A stretch of DNA of 64,000 bases from JAAYDI01 sp052034005 (GTDB lineage Bacteria > Planctomycetota > Planctomycetia > Pirellulales > Pirellulaceae). The stretch is from contig JBPOJB010000008.1 in the NCBI GenBank assembly GCA_052034005.1, positions 1 through 64,000 of the forward strand. Direction: 5' to 3'. Shown in pieces: positions 34,780 through 43,198 of this stretch. Within the stretch, counting starts at the first letter, position 1. Every line of letters begins with the position of its first letter. The notes under the pieces are model-generated. The model saw only the letters and a program-made list of their open reading frames with translations. It was not told the origin of the DNA and ran no database searches. The position numbers were made by a program, and so were the translations under genes.

Positions 34780-37248
34780 TCACTCCCCCAGCTTGTTCCG
34801 CAACTCGACCCGCTCTGCCGGCTGCAGGCTGGTGTCGTTCTTGTCCAGCGCGTTCTGGCGCAGGTGGCGGACGAACCCGCGCAGCGCATCGGCCTGCCGG
34901 CGCGTGTACTTGCTCTTGCGGGCTTCGAGTTCCACGTCGTCCGCCAGGGTTGCCAACCCTTTGGCGGTGTCCGGCGGCGCCTGGCCGATGTGGACGAGCG
35001 ATTTGTCCTCCGTGTTGAGCAGATGGGGCAGCGCCGCTGAGTAATGCCCCAACTGCAGCAGCCAGAACGCGATCAGCTTGTGCTCCGCCGCGGTCGCCTG
35101 GCCGTCGGCGGCTTGCGTCCGGGCCGCCTGTACGCGCGGGAACTGGGAAACCCACTCCCGGGCCAGCTTAACGCCCTCCTCGGCCTTCCGGATCCGTTGC
35201 CGCGACTGGTCGACGGTGCGAGCCTCTCTGAGCGACCTGCGGCGGAGCAAGTCGGTCACCGCGTCCGCCAACTTGTTGACTTGCCGGACCGCGTCATCCT
35301 GTCCGGATTCGAACACGTACGGGATGAGCGCGAGCATCTGGTCGCAGAGATCCAAGATCCCGGCAGGGGTTGCCGGCTCTTGCCCGGCGGCCGCCAGATA
35401 GGCCGCCGCACGGGCTTGGGTCGCCGCGGCGCGCCCCAGAATCGCCTCGTCCTCCAGCATCTGGATGCGCGCCACCACGGCGGCCTGTCCCGCGCGCCCA
35501 TCGACCGCCTCCGAAAGCCGCCGGGCGATCACAGCCTGCTCCTGCTCGGTTGGCAGCCGACCGGCTGCCTTGCGGAGTCTCAAGAAATCAGTCAGGTCGT
35601 CCAGGTGCGTGGACTTGAGCGCCGCATCCCAGATCCGATCTTCCCAGGCCTGGCGTTCGCTGTCGCTCAGCAGCGCGCCGCCCACGGTCCCGGTCAGCAG
35701 GTTCTGGGCCAGGACGAACTGCTCGCCATCCAGCGCCAGGTTCAGCATCTCGTCGCAAGCCGCCCACAGCTGGGCGGATTGCTCGGGCAGCGACTCGGCG
35801 TCGGACTCGAGCCGGGCCACCAGGTACTTCAACAACTCGCTCTTCCGGGCTGGATCCTGCTCAGCCGCCCACTTCTCATACTGTTCGGACTTCTCGTATT
35901 TCCTCCGGAACGCCTCACGCAGCTCCTCCAACTCGGCCGGCCCGGGCCGGACATGCGCGGCGGCGACCCAGGTGACCTCGATTTGCCGCTCTTCCCGCAC
36001 ATCGGTCAGGACGGTGCGGAAATCGTCAAAACCGGGTCGCGCGATCCGCACCGTGTACCGACCCGGCTGGACTTCGAAGACGACTTGCTCCGCGTCCACA
36101 GCCACCGGGTCGGCGACCAGGTCGCGCACGCGGCCATTGAGCTCCAACCGGGCGTCCTGGCGATCGGCCTCGGGCCAACGGAAGACGACGCGAACGGGAT
36201 CCGTCGTGACCGCCAACTCCCACCGCTCGCCACCGGCGACAGTGAAGGACCGATCCACGACCAGTCCGTCCGCCAGCTCGATGTGCAGCGTGTGCGCTCC
36301 TGCCTTGACGGCTATTTCCACAGTCTCCGGGCTGTCGATATACCCGGGTCGGGTCAGGTTTACCGTGCGGTCGTCGATCTCCAGCTTGGCGTCCGCGCGC
36401 GCCGCCAGCGGCCACTGCAAGACGACCCGACCGACCGTGGACGCCGAACGCGCTGATTGCGGGTCCGGTTCGGTACCCGCGCCGGCGACGAACGCGACCT
36501 CGAGGCGCGCAGGCGTGCCGCCTGAAAGCTCGATCGACTGGTTAATCGGCTCGAAACCCGGCCGCTCGATCTGCACATGGTGAGTGCCTGGGGGCAGCGC
36601 GAAGGCCAACTCCTGCGCATCGCGCGCGATCGGGTCCCACGCCAAGTCCTGCAGCCGACCATTGATCCGCAGCGTCGCATGTTCCCGCGTCGCAGCCGGC
36701 CACTCCAGAATCAGACGCTCGCTGGGCAGCCGATCGCGCCACCAGCTCCAAGCGGCCAACGCCACGACCGTGCCGGCAATCAGAGTCAACAGCCAGGGCA
36801 GCAGGCTGCGACGACGACGACGCGGCCGGCTGATCCGCGCCGCCCGGAACGCCGGGTCGGCTGCCAACGTGCCGGCCGCGTTGGCAAACCGGATCCCCTC
36901 CGGCGATGGCGCCGGCAGGTCCGGGCCCACCGGCGGCGGTACCGCCACCGACGCGTCGGGACCGGCCTCCACTAGAGTGGCGTCATAGGCTGCCTTTCGG
37001 TCGGGGGACAACAGGCACAGCTTCGCCGCCGCCACTTCGTTCAACAGCTTCTGAGACTCAGCGGCGCGCGGGCCGTTCTGGAACGACCGCAAATGCGCCA
37101 TCTGGCGATCGCCGGCGTGCTGGATGACTTCCCGATTCTCCTCGAACAGCCGGATGCCCAGCAGCCGATAGTGGTTCGGCGGCTGCTCCTCGGGTGGAAT
37201 ACCGAGCCATTGGTAGTACGGATCAAACGGCTCGTTCGGTTGACTCAT
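34780..37248 (-). CDS. Planctomycete J-like/PEGA-repeat membrane protein
   Basis: 822 residues. Residues 1-92 are a planctomycete-typical DnaJ-like module (NHYRLLGIRLFEENREVIQH, then LCLLSPDRKAAYDATL) without the HPD tripeptide needed to stimulate DnaK. A single membrane segment spans about 149-170. Three PEGA-like beta repeats follow at about 177-255, 268-343 and 352-428, each opening like RVVFRWPEADRQDARLELNG. The rest is helical. Likely an inner-membrane protein with a cell-surface domain. The function is unknown. It is divergent from panD with a 297-bp gap. Confidence 0.8.
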   Translation of the reverse strand: MSQPNEPFDPYYQWLGIPPEEQPPNHYRLLGIRLFEENREVIQHAGDRQMAHLRSFQNGPRAAESQKLLNEVAAAKLCLLSPDRKAAYDATLVEAGPDASVAVPPPVGPDLPAPSPEGIRFANAAGTLAADPAFRAARISRPRRRRRSLLPWLLTLIAGTVVALAAWSWWRDRLPSERLILEWPAATREHATLRINGRLQDLAWDPIARDAQELAFALPPGTHHVQIERPGFEPINQSIELSGGTPARLEVAFVAGAGTEPDPQSARSASTVGRVVLQWPLAARADAKLEIDDRTVNLTRPGYIDSPETVEIAVKAGAHTLHIELADGLVVDRSFTVAGGERWELAVTTDPVRVVFRWPEADRQDARLELNGRVRDLVADPVAVDAEQVVFEVQPGRYTVRIARPGFDDFRTVLTDVREERQIEVTWVAAAHVRPGPAELEELREAFRRKYEKSEQYEKWAAEQDPARKSELLKYLVARLESDAESLPEQSAQLWAACDEMLNLALDGEQFVLAQNLLTGTVGGALLSDSERQAWEDRIWDAALKSTHLDDLTDFLRLRKAAGRLPTEQEQAVIARRLSEAVDGRAGQAAVVARIQMLEDEAILGRAAATQARAAAYLAAAGQEPATPAGILDLCDQMLALIPYVFESGQDDAVRQVNKLADAVTDLLRRRSLREARTVDQSRQRIRKAEEGVKLAREWVSQFPRVQAARTQAADGQATAAEHKLIAFWLLQLGHYSAALPHLLNTEDKSLVHIGQAPPDTAKGLATLADDVELEARKSKYTRRQADALRGFVRHLRQNALDKNDTSLQPAERVELRNKLGE

Positions 37249-37545
37249 GGTCCCGCCTCAGCACGCATCTCGGGGGGCCGCCTTGGCAGTCGTTCGCGCG
37301 CACCTACGACTGTTCCGCTGCCTACGATATTCTACGGTGTTGAATATGGACGGCGCGTGAGGCTCCGTCAATTGGGTGGTTTCGACCGGCCGCGCTCCGG
37401 GTTCCCGGACGGAATTCCAGGCGGTGCCACCGGGAGCGTGGGTTTCGCAACCCGATGCGCGCGGTTGCGTTTCCGGCCGGTACCCGTATGGGTCCGGTCG
37501 GAAAGATGTATAATTGTGGCTTCCCGTCGCCTGAGAGACCAGTTC

Positions 37546-37917
37546 ATGCAGCGAACGCTTCTGAAGTCGAAGATACACCGAGCCACCGTGACGGACGCGA
37601 ACCTGCATTATGAGGGGAGCGTCACGATCGATCAGGACTTGATGGACGCCGCCGACATCGTGGCGCACGAGCAGGTGGACGTGTTGAACATTGCCAACGG
37701 GGCCCGTTTCACGACCTACGCCATTGCCGGGCCGCGGGGGTCCGGCGAGATCCGCATCAACGGGGCCGCGGCGCGTCTGGCGGAGAAAGGCCACCTGGTG
37801 ATCATCGCCAGCTACGCGCGGTACGAGGAGGCCGAAGTACGGCATCACGCGCCGCGGGTGATCCAGGTCGATGCGCACAACCGTGCCCTTCAGCCGCCTC
37901 ACCCGGCCCGTCTGTGA
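37546..37917 (+). CDS. panD: Aspartate 1-decarboxylase proenzyme
   Basis: 123 residues. It makes beta-alanine for pantothenate and CoA. Self-cleavage occurs between Gly24 and Ser25 in HYEGSVTID, turning the serine into the catalytic pyruvoyl group. NIANGARFTTYAI and RINGAAARLAEKGHLVII are also diagnostic. The ATG at 37546 is set by homology. A perfect TATAAT (37509-37514) lies 31 bp upstream but lacks a recognisable -35 box. The M24 peptidase gene follows after 43 bp. Confidence 0.95.
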   Translation: MQRTLLKSKIHRATVTDANLHYEGSVTIDQDLMDAADIVAHEQVDVLNIANGARFTTYAIAGPRGSGEIRINGAAARLAEKGHLVIIASYARYEEAEVRHHAPRVIQVDAHNRALQPPHPARL

Positions 37918-37960
37918 CCACGCGCCCCGGCCATCCAACAGCGATTAAGGACCTTCTACC

Positions 37961-39118
37961 ATGCGCGAGCGACAGGCGACGATCATGGCCGGCATCCCGG
38001 CCCAGAACATGGCACTCTATCACCGAATTCGCTTCGCGGTCGGAGATCCCGCCGTGTTGATCGAGGTGACCGAGTCGGGGCAGTCGACCGCGACGTTGAT
38101 CCTGCGCGACATCGAAATGGATCGGGCCAAGGCCCACGCGCGTGCGGACCAGGTCGCCTGCCCGGCCCAGTTCGCGCCGGCCGGCGGACTCTCGGGTGAC
38201 CGTGAAACGGCGACCGCCCAGTCGGCGGCGGAATTCCTGCGCCGGCAGGAGATCACGTGCGTGACTGCCGATCGGTCCTTGCCCATGATCTACGTGCACG
38301 CCCTGCAGGCGGCCGGCATCCAGGTCTGGTGCGACCTGGACATGGGTGTCAGCGTGCGGCGTGCCAAGGACGCGGAAGAAGTCGAGCACTTGCGCGAAGC
38401 CCAGCGGATGACCGAGCAGGCCGTCGAGATGGCGTGCGGGATGATTGCCCGCGCGACGGCCGATCGCCACGGCGAGCTGCACTGGGACGGCGCGCCCCTC
38501 ACCTCGGAACGCGTGCGGGCGGCCATCGACGTGTTCCTGCTCGAGCGCGGCTACACCAACCCCACCTCCATTGTCGCCGGCGGGCCGAGCGGGGCGGATT
38601 GCCACTTCCTGGGCGCCGGCCCGTTGCGCACCGGCCAGCCGGTGATCATCGACGTGTTCCCGCGAAACCGCGAGACGCTCTATTACGGCGACTGCACCAG
38701 GACCGTGGTCCATGGCGAGGTGAGTGACTTGCTGGCCCGCATGCGGGACGCCGTGGCCGCAGCCAAGGCGGCCGGGATCGCCGCCATCCGGGCGGGAGTC
38801 AGTGGGGAAGCGGTGCACGCGGCGACGACCACGCCGATCCAGCAGCATGGATTCTCCATCGGCCTGCCGGCCGACGACGCGCCGGACACCTACTGTGCCA
38901 TGGTCCACGGGACCGGCCATGGAGTGGGGCTGGAAGTGCACGAACCGCCCTTGCTCGATCGGGGCGGCCCGACGCTGGTCGCCGGCGACGCCGTGACGGT
39001 CGAGCCGGGGCTGTACTGCAAGGCGGTCGGCGGAATCCGCCTGGAGGACCTGGTGGTCGTCACGCAACAGGGCTGCGAGAACTTGAACCGGCTCCCCGAG
39101 CAGCTCACCTGGGCGTGA
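37961..39118 (+). CDS. Xaa-Pro-type aminopeptidase (M24 family)
   Basis: 385 residues. The pita-bread metallopeptidase domain carries all five metal ligands: the aspartates in IIDVFPRN and YYGDCTRTVV, the histidine of HGTGHGVGLEVHEPP, and the glutamates of VTVEPGLY and GGIRLEDLVVV. The N-terminal creatinase-like domain is short. It is probably a cytoplasmic proline-specific exopeptidase. It may be cotranscribed with panD. Confidence 0.92.
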   Translation: MRERQATIMAGIPAQNMALYHRIRFAVGDPAVLIEVTESGQSTATLILRDIEMDRAKAHARADQVACPAQFAPAGGLSGDRETATAQSAAEFLRRQEITCVTADRSLPMIYVHALQAAGIQVWCDLDMGVSVRRAKDAEEVEHLREAQRMTEQAVEMACGMIARATADRHGELHWDGAPLTSERVRAAIDVFLLERGYTNPTSIVAGGPSGADCHFLGAGPLRTGQPVIIDVFPRNRETLYYGDCTRTVVHGEVSDLLARMRDAVAAAKAAGIAAIRAGVSGEAVHAATTTPIQQHGFSIGLPADDAPDTYCAMVHGTGHGVGLEVHEPPLLDRGGPTLVAGDAVTVEPGLYCKAVGGIRLEDLVVVTQQGCENLNRLPEQLTWA

Positions 39119-39340
39119 CCGGGCAGGTGGGGTCGCCGGATCCGGTTGTGGGCCCGCCGGGCGCGACGTGTGGGAAGCGGGTCTTCCCGCAAGCCCGACG
39201 GATTCGTGAACTGTGGCGGGGAAAAATCCGATACACATCAACGGTTCGGTCGGCGCAAATCTTGAGGCGCCCGTTGGTCGACGGCCGCAGCTTCCCATCC
39301 AAGACCCCCGCCTGACGCAGACTCCGCCGAGGCATTTTTC

Positions 39341-40279
39341 ATGTTCGCCGCGCGCCTTCGGGCGATTGCTCCTGCCTGGCTCCTCGCCACCCTGGCCTGG
39401 CCTGCCCCGAGCTGGTGCTCCCAGCCTACCGTGCCCGGCACGGGCGCCCGCATTGCGCGAGTCGGCGATGACTTCGAGGACCCTCGTTGGGAATACGACT
39501 TCCGCGGGCACAAGAGCAGCCAGGACCTGGATCAGCGCCAGCGCCTGCCGGCCGGCGAAGCAGTCAACGGGCGGTGGTACGAAGGGATCAAGCACGGTCA
39601 CCCCGACATCGTGCGTCGCGTGCCCACACCGCCCGGAGGGCTCCCCGGAAGCACCGGCGCACTGGTGTTGCAGTCCCAACGGACCGGCATCCCAGACCAC
39701 GTCACGAACCGAGTGCAGCAGGATGACTTCGTCGCCGACGTGAGCTATCGACTCGGCCGCACCATCCCGGCCGCCCAACGCCCGAGCGTTGTCGTGCGCG
39801 TGTTCCTCCCGCCGCTCGAACAGTGGGAGCCGCGGACCGGCCCCCACTTCGCCCTGCGCTGCACCGGCCAAACCGACGGCGACGGCCAGGCCTATTGGCC
39901 CGGCATGTTCATCGTGTTCGACGGCGCGGATCACCGCCGGCACTTCGCCCACATCCGCATCCGCGCCAACCAGCAGGGCCGCGATTACCAGGGCCGGCCC
40001 ATCACGCAAACCGGCTGGTGGACGTTCGGCCTGTCCATCTCGCCCGACGGCCAGATCCACTACTACGCCCGGCCGGGCACCGACGACCTGACCGCGGCGG
40101 ACCTCATCGCCTCCGAATACCCGTACGGGTACCGCTGCCGAGACTTCAAAACGTTCTTCTTCACCGTCTGTGCACTCGACGACGGCAAGACCTGGTCCAC
40201 GCCCTGGGTCATCGACGACCCGACCGTGTATTGCCTGCCACCCGCGACCGCCCTGCGACCGGTCGATGCCCGGCGGTAG
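39341..40279 (+). CDS. Secreted planctomycete hypothetical protein
   Basis: 312 residues with a signal peptide (APAWLLATLAWPAPSWC). The mature part has a jelly-roll-like, tryptophan- and aromatic-rich composition (DDFEDPRWEYDFRG; VRVFLPPLEQWEPRTGPHF; TGWWTFGLSISPDGQIHYYA). I recognise no enzymatic motif. The beta-rich pattern resembles carbohydrate-binding or concanavalin-type exported proteins, which is only an impression. It stands alone, with 222 bp before it. Confidence 0.7.
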   Translation: MFAARLRAIAPAWLLATLAWPAPSWCSQPTVPGTGARIARVGDDFEDPRWEYDFRGHKSSQDLDQRQRLPAGEAVNGRWYEGIKHGHPDIVRRVPTPPGGLPGSTGALVLQSQRTGIPDHVTNRVQQDDFVADVSYRLGRTIPAAQRPSVVVRVFLPPLEQWEPRTGPHFALRCTGQTDGDGQAYWPGMFIVFDGADHRRHFAHIRIRANQQGRDYQGRPITQTGWWTFGLSISPDGQIHYYARPGTDDLTAADLIASEYPYGYRCRDFKTFFFTVCALDDGKTWSTPWVIDDPTVYCLPPATALRPVDARR

Positions 40280-40395
40280 CGGACCCGTGCCAGAGGCCGG
40301 GCGGAGGCGCATGGATCATCCGTTCCCAGCGCCCTGACCGTTCACACTCGCAGGATCCCCCGGGCTTTCGAGACCGATTCTTGTCGTATTATCAA

Positions 40396-40425
40396 TTGAC
40401 ATGTCGACATGTTCCGATATATTAT
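40396..40425 (+). promoter_or_regulatory. Promoter with palindromic operator for the arsR-CoA-reductase operon
   Basis: A TTGACA -35 box (40396-40401) is followed by -10 candidates TATATT (40418-40423) or TATTAT (40420-40425), giving 16-18 bp spacing in an A/T-rich island. A perfect 14-bp palindrome, ACATGTCGACATGT (40399-40412), overlaps the -35 box and spacer, the usual place for repression by a winged-helix ArsR dimer. The arsR ATG follows at 40449. Confidence 0.65.
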
Positions 40426-40448
40426 CGTTGAGCGAGGAGCGACCTGTC

Positions 40449-40775
40449 ATGGTTTCGAAGACTCGGGCGTCCGAGCCCCCGTTGCTGGATCTGGACGTTT
40501 TGCACGAGGCGGCGGAGTGCCTGCGGACGCTGGCGCACCCGCACCGGTTGCGGATTGTCCAGATGTTGTTGCGGGGCCGCTACAAGGTGGGCGAACTTGC
40601 GGAGGCGTGCGAGATCCCCAGCCACATGGCCTCCGAGCATCTGCGTCTGATGCAGCGTTGCGGGCTGTTACGGAGCCAGCGCGATGGTCGCTGTACCTAT
40701 TATGAGGTTGCTCAACCGCATCTGGCGGGCATCATCGCGTGTATTGAGTCGCGTAGTACCGAGAAGGAATCCTAA
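40449..40775 (+). CDS. ArsR-family transcriptional repressor
   Basis: 108 residues from the ATG at 40449, with AGGAG 9 nt upstream. A winged-helix DNA-binding fold: LAHPHRLRIVQMLL, then the recognition-helix region ELAEACEIPSHMASEHLRLM, and the wing LLRSQRDGRCTYYEV. It contains five cysteines (24, 54, 71, 82, 98) but not the ELCVCDL metal site of classical ArsR. Thiol or persulfide sensing is plausible given the downstream CoA-disulfide reductase. It most likely represses its own operon through the palindrome upstream. Confidence 0.92.
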   Translation: MVSKTRASEPPLLDLDVLHEAAECLRTLAHPHRLRIVQMLLRGRYKVGELAEACEIPSHMASEHLRLMQRCGLLRSQRDGRCTYYEVAQPHLAGIIACIESRSTEKES

Positions 40776-40792
40776 CGAAGGGGGCCGGATCC

Positions 40793-40924
40793 ATGACGTG
40801 GCGTTTCCGGCGGCGCCGTCGTGCCGCCAAGGCCAAACACGAGGCGTTGGTCATCATACTTCTGCTGCTCGGCTGGTTCATGCTCCAGGCGTTCGTCCTG
40901 CCCAAGCTCGGCGTGTCGACGTGA
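40793..40924 (+). CDS. 43-residue single-pass membrane peptide
   Basis: A short ORF 17 bp after arsR. It has a strongly basic N-terminus (MTWRFRRRRRAAKAKHEA) and one hydrophobic helix (LVIILLLLGWFMLQAFVL) ending in a short polar tail. The positive-inside rule places the N-terminus in the cytoplasm. A purine-rich GAAGGGGG stretch precedes the ATG. I know no family. Its position between a repressor and its reductase suggests a membrane role in the same response. Confidence 0.65.
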   Translation: MTWRFRRRRRAAKAKHEALVIILLLLGWFMLQAFVLPKLGVST

Positions 40925-41044
40925 GGGCCGACGTCTTGCGGGCCGAGTTCGGCCCCTTGGCAGTCGGAGTGAGGGCCTAGTGGCAGGCGGCAGGGTAGAG
41001 CGGCTGGTTTCTCGGCGCGCGGCACCGCGCTCACGGCATTAAGG

Positions 41045-42727
41045 ATGAAGGGCTTCCCGGTGGAATCACCATTGACGATCGTGATTGTTGGAGGGGTCGC
41101 TGGCGGCGCATCGGCGGCCACGCGCGCGCGGCGGCTGAATGAAGCGGCGGAGATCATTCTGATCGAGAAGGACGAGTACGTATCCCTTGCCAACTGCGGG
41201 CTGCCCTATTGTCTGGGCGGGGAGATCGCGGACCGCGACAAGCTGTTAGTGGCTACGGTGGACCTGCTGCGCCGCCGCTTTCGCCTGGACGTGCGGACGC
41301 GTCAGGAAGTGGTCGGCATTGATCGTGCCAAGCATCGGGTCCTGGTGCGGAACCACGCGGACGGCACGACTTACGAGCAGCGCTACAGCAAGCTGATCCT
41401 GGCGCCCGGTGCCCGTCCGATGATCCCGCCGATCCCCGGGTCCGACGCGCCCAACGTGTTATCGCTGCGCAATCTGAACGACATGGACCGGATCGACGCG
41501 GCCCTCCGAGCGGCGCCGACCGGGAAGGTGGTCGTCGTCGGTGCGGGCTTCATCGGGCTGGAGATGGTGGAGCAGTTGACGCGGCGCGGCTGCGACGTGT
41601 CGCTGGTCGAACTCCAGCCGCAGGTCTTGCCGCTGCTGGATCGCGAGATGGCTCAACCGCTGGCGGAAGAGTTGCGGCGGCACGGCATCCAGCTCTACAC
41701 CGGGACGGCGCTGAACCAGATCGTGACGGACCGCGAGGGCCGGGCCACGTCGGTGGAGCTGGCCGACGGCCGCCGTCTGGACACATCGCTGGTGGTGTTC
41801 GGAATCGGCGTCTGCCCGAACCACGAACTGGCGCGGGAGGCCGGCCTCGAGATCGGGCCGGATGGCGGGCTCGTCACCAACCGGTACATGCAGACGAGCG
41901 ACCCGGCCATCTACGCGGTAGGCGACGTGGTTCAGTACGTGTTCGGTCCGACCGAGTCCCCGATGCGGATTCCGTTAGCCGGTCCGGCCAACCGCGCCGG
42001 CCGCCTGGCCGGTGAGCATGCGGCGACCGGCACCGCTCGCACAGCGGCCGACGTGTTGGGCACGGCGATTGTCCGCGTGTTCGACCTGACGGCGGCGCAG
42101 ACCGGTCTCTCGGCGGCCCGCGCGCGACAGCTGGGCGTCTCGGCACGAAGCGTCACGGTGGTGACCAATCACCACGCGGGCTACTATCCGGGCGCTTCGC
42201 CCATCACGCTCAAACTGGTCTTCGACCCCAAGTACGGGCGCATTCTGGGCGCGCAAGCCGTGGGGCGCGCGGGCGTCGACAAGCGGATCGACGTGATCGC
42301 CGCCGCGGCATCGTTCGGCGCAACGGTGTGGGATCTGGCGGGCCTGGACTTGTGCTACGCGCCCCCCTATGGCGCCGCGAAGGATCCGGTGCACATGGCG
42401 GCTTTTGCGGCCGGCAATCAGCTCGACGGGATCACCGATTTCCTGGACGCGGACGCCGATCTGACGGGCATGCAGGTCCTGGATGTCCGCACGTCCGCCG
42501 AGATCGAGCAGCTTCCGCTCCCCGATACCGACCACGCCATCCACATCCCGCTGGACGAACTGCGCGATCGGCTGCACGAACTGGACAGCTCCCGGGAGGT
42601 GGCCGTCACCTGCCAGACGAGTCAGCGCGCCCACGTGGCATCCTGCATCCTGCGGCAGTCCGGGTTCGCGGCCGTGCATGTCGTGTCGGGCGGCGCGGTC
42701 GTCCGAAACCGCGCGATGGGCAAGTAG
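41045..42727 (+). CDS. CoA-disulfide (persulfide) reductase fused to rhodanese
   Basis: 560 residues. The N-terminal ~440 residues are an FAD/NAD(P) pyridine nucleotide-disulfide oxidoreductase of the CoA-disulfide reductase type: VGGVAGGASAATRARR for FAD, the single redox cysteine in VSLANCGLPYCLGG (Cys51), VVVGAGFIGLEMVEQL for NAD(P), and IYAVGDVVQ. The C-terminal ~95 residues are a rhodanese domain with a cysteine loop CQTSQR (Cys523). This two-domain form reduces CoA persulfide or polysulfide in other bacteria. It is regulated with the preceding arsR and small membrane peptide. Confidence 0.92.
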   Translation: MKGFPVESPLTIVIVGGVAGGASAATRARRLNEAAEIILIEKDEYVSLANCGLPYCLGGEIADRDKLLVATVDLLRRRFRLDVRTRQEVVGIDRAKHRVLVRNHADGTTYEQRYSKLILAPGARPMIPPIPGSDAPNVLSLRNLNDMDRIDAALRAAPTGKVVVVGAGFIGLEMVEQLTRRGCDVSLVELQPQVLPLLDREMAQPLAEELRRHGIQLYTGTALNQIVTDREGRATSVELADGRRLDTSLVVFGIGVCPNHELAREAGLEIGPDGGLVTNRYMQTSDPAIYAVGDVVQYVFGPTESPMRIPLAGPANRAGRLAGEHAATGTARTAADVLGTAIVRVFDLTAAQTGLSAARARQLGVSARSVTVVTNHHAGYYPGASPITLKLVFDPKYGRILGAQAVGRAGVDKRIDVIAAAASFGATVWDLAGLDLCYAPPYGAAKDPVHMAAFAAGNQLDGITDFLDADADLTGMQVLDVRTSAEIEQLPLPDTDHAIHIPLDELRDRLHELDSSREVAVTCQTSQRAHVASCILRQSGFAAVHVVSGGAVVRNRAMGK

Positions 42728-42744
42728 CAGACCGGCAGGGTGAG

Positions 42745-42981
42745 TCAGGGCGTCGGGTCGCCGAATTTTTTCTCCAGCTTGGCTTCGATGCTTTGGCGCA
42801 GCTCCCGCGCCGCCTCGCGCGCGCTTTGCGTATCGCTGCGAATCTGCTGGCGGTTGATCAGCAGGTGGACTTCCGTATTGTCGCCGTCGCTTCGTTTCTC
42901 GACGCGGAACCAGTGGCGCAGCCCACCGACGATGGCAATGCAGATCACGAACAACGTGATGGTGCCGAGAAACTTGCGCAT
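42745..42981 (-). CDS. Small membrane-anchored hypothetical protein
   Basis: 78 residues. An N-terminal membrane segment (FLGTITLFVICIAIVGGL) is followed by a charged, helical, probably coiled-coil tail (SAREAARELRQSIEAKLEKK). An AAGGAGAG ribosome site precedes the ATG, supporting a real gene. No family is recognised. It is convergent with the CoA-reductase gene. Confidence 0.65.
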   Translation of the reverse strand: MRKFLGTITLFVICIAIVGGLRHWFRVEKRSDGDNTEVHLLINRQQIRSDTQSAREAARELRQSIEAKLEKKFGDPTP

Positions 42982-43198
42982 CCGATGCTCTCCTTGACAG
43001 CTGCCTGCCGGGTACCGACCAGCCCCCGCGGGTTCAACGCCCGCGGGAGCTGGAATCTACGTCGCGGCGGCCTGCCGGGCAAGACCGAAAAGCCGGCTGC
43101 AATGCTAGCAGCAGGCGTGCGGCGACAGGTGTTCGTGCGACGCGCCCGCCGCGGCCGCGAGCGCGGTCGCCCTGTCGCCTGTTGCCCAGGGCCGTATC

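Noticed and set aside
37481..37520. A full promoter for panD around TATAAT at 37509
   Set aside because: The -10 hexamer is perfect, but at 16-18 bp upstream there is no resemblance to a -35 box, so I left it as a note in the panD entry.
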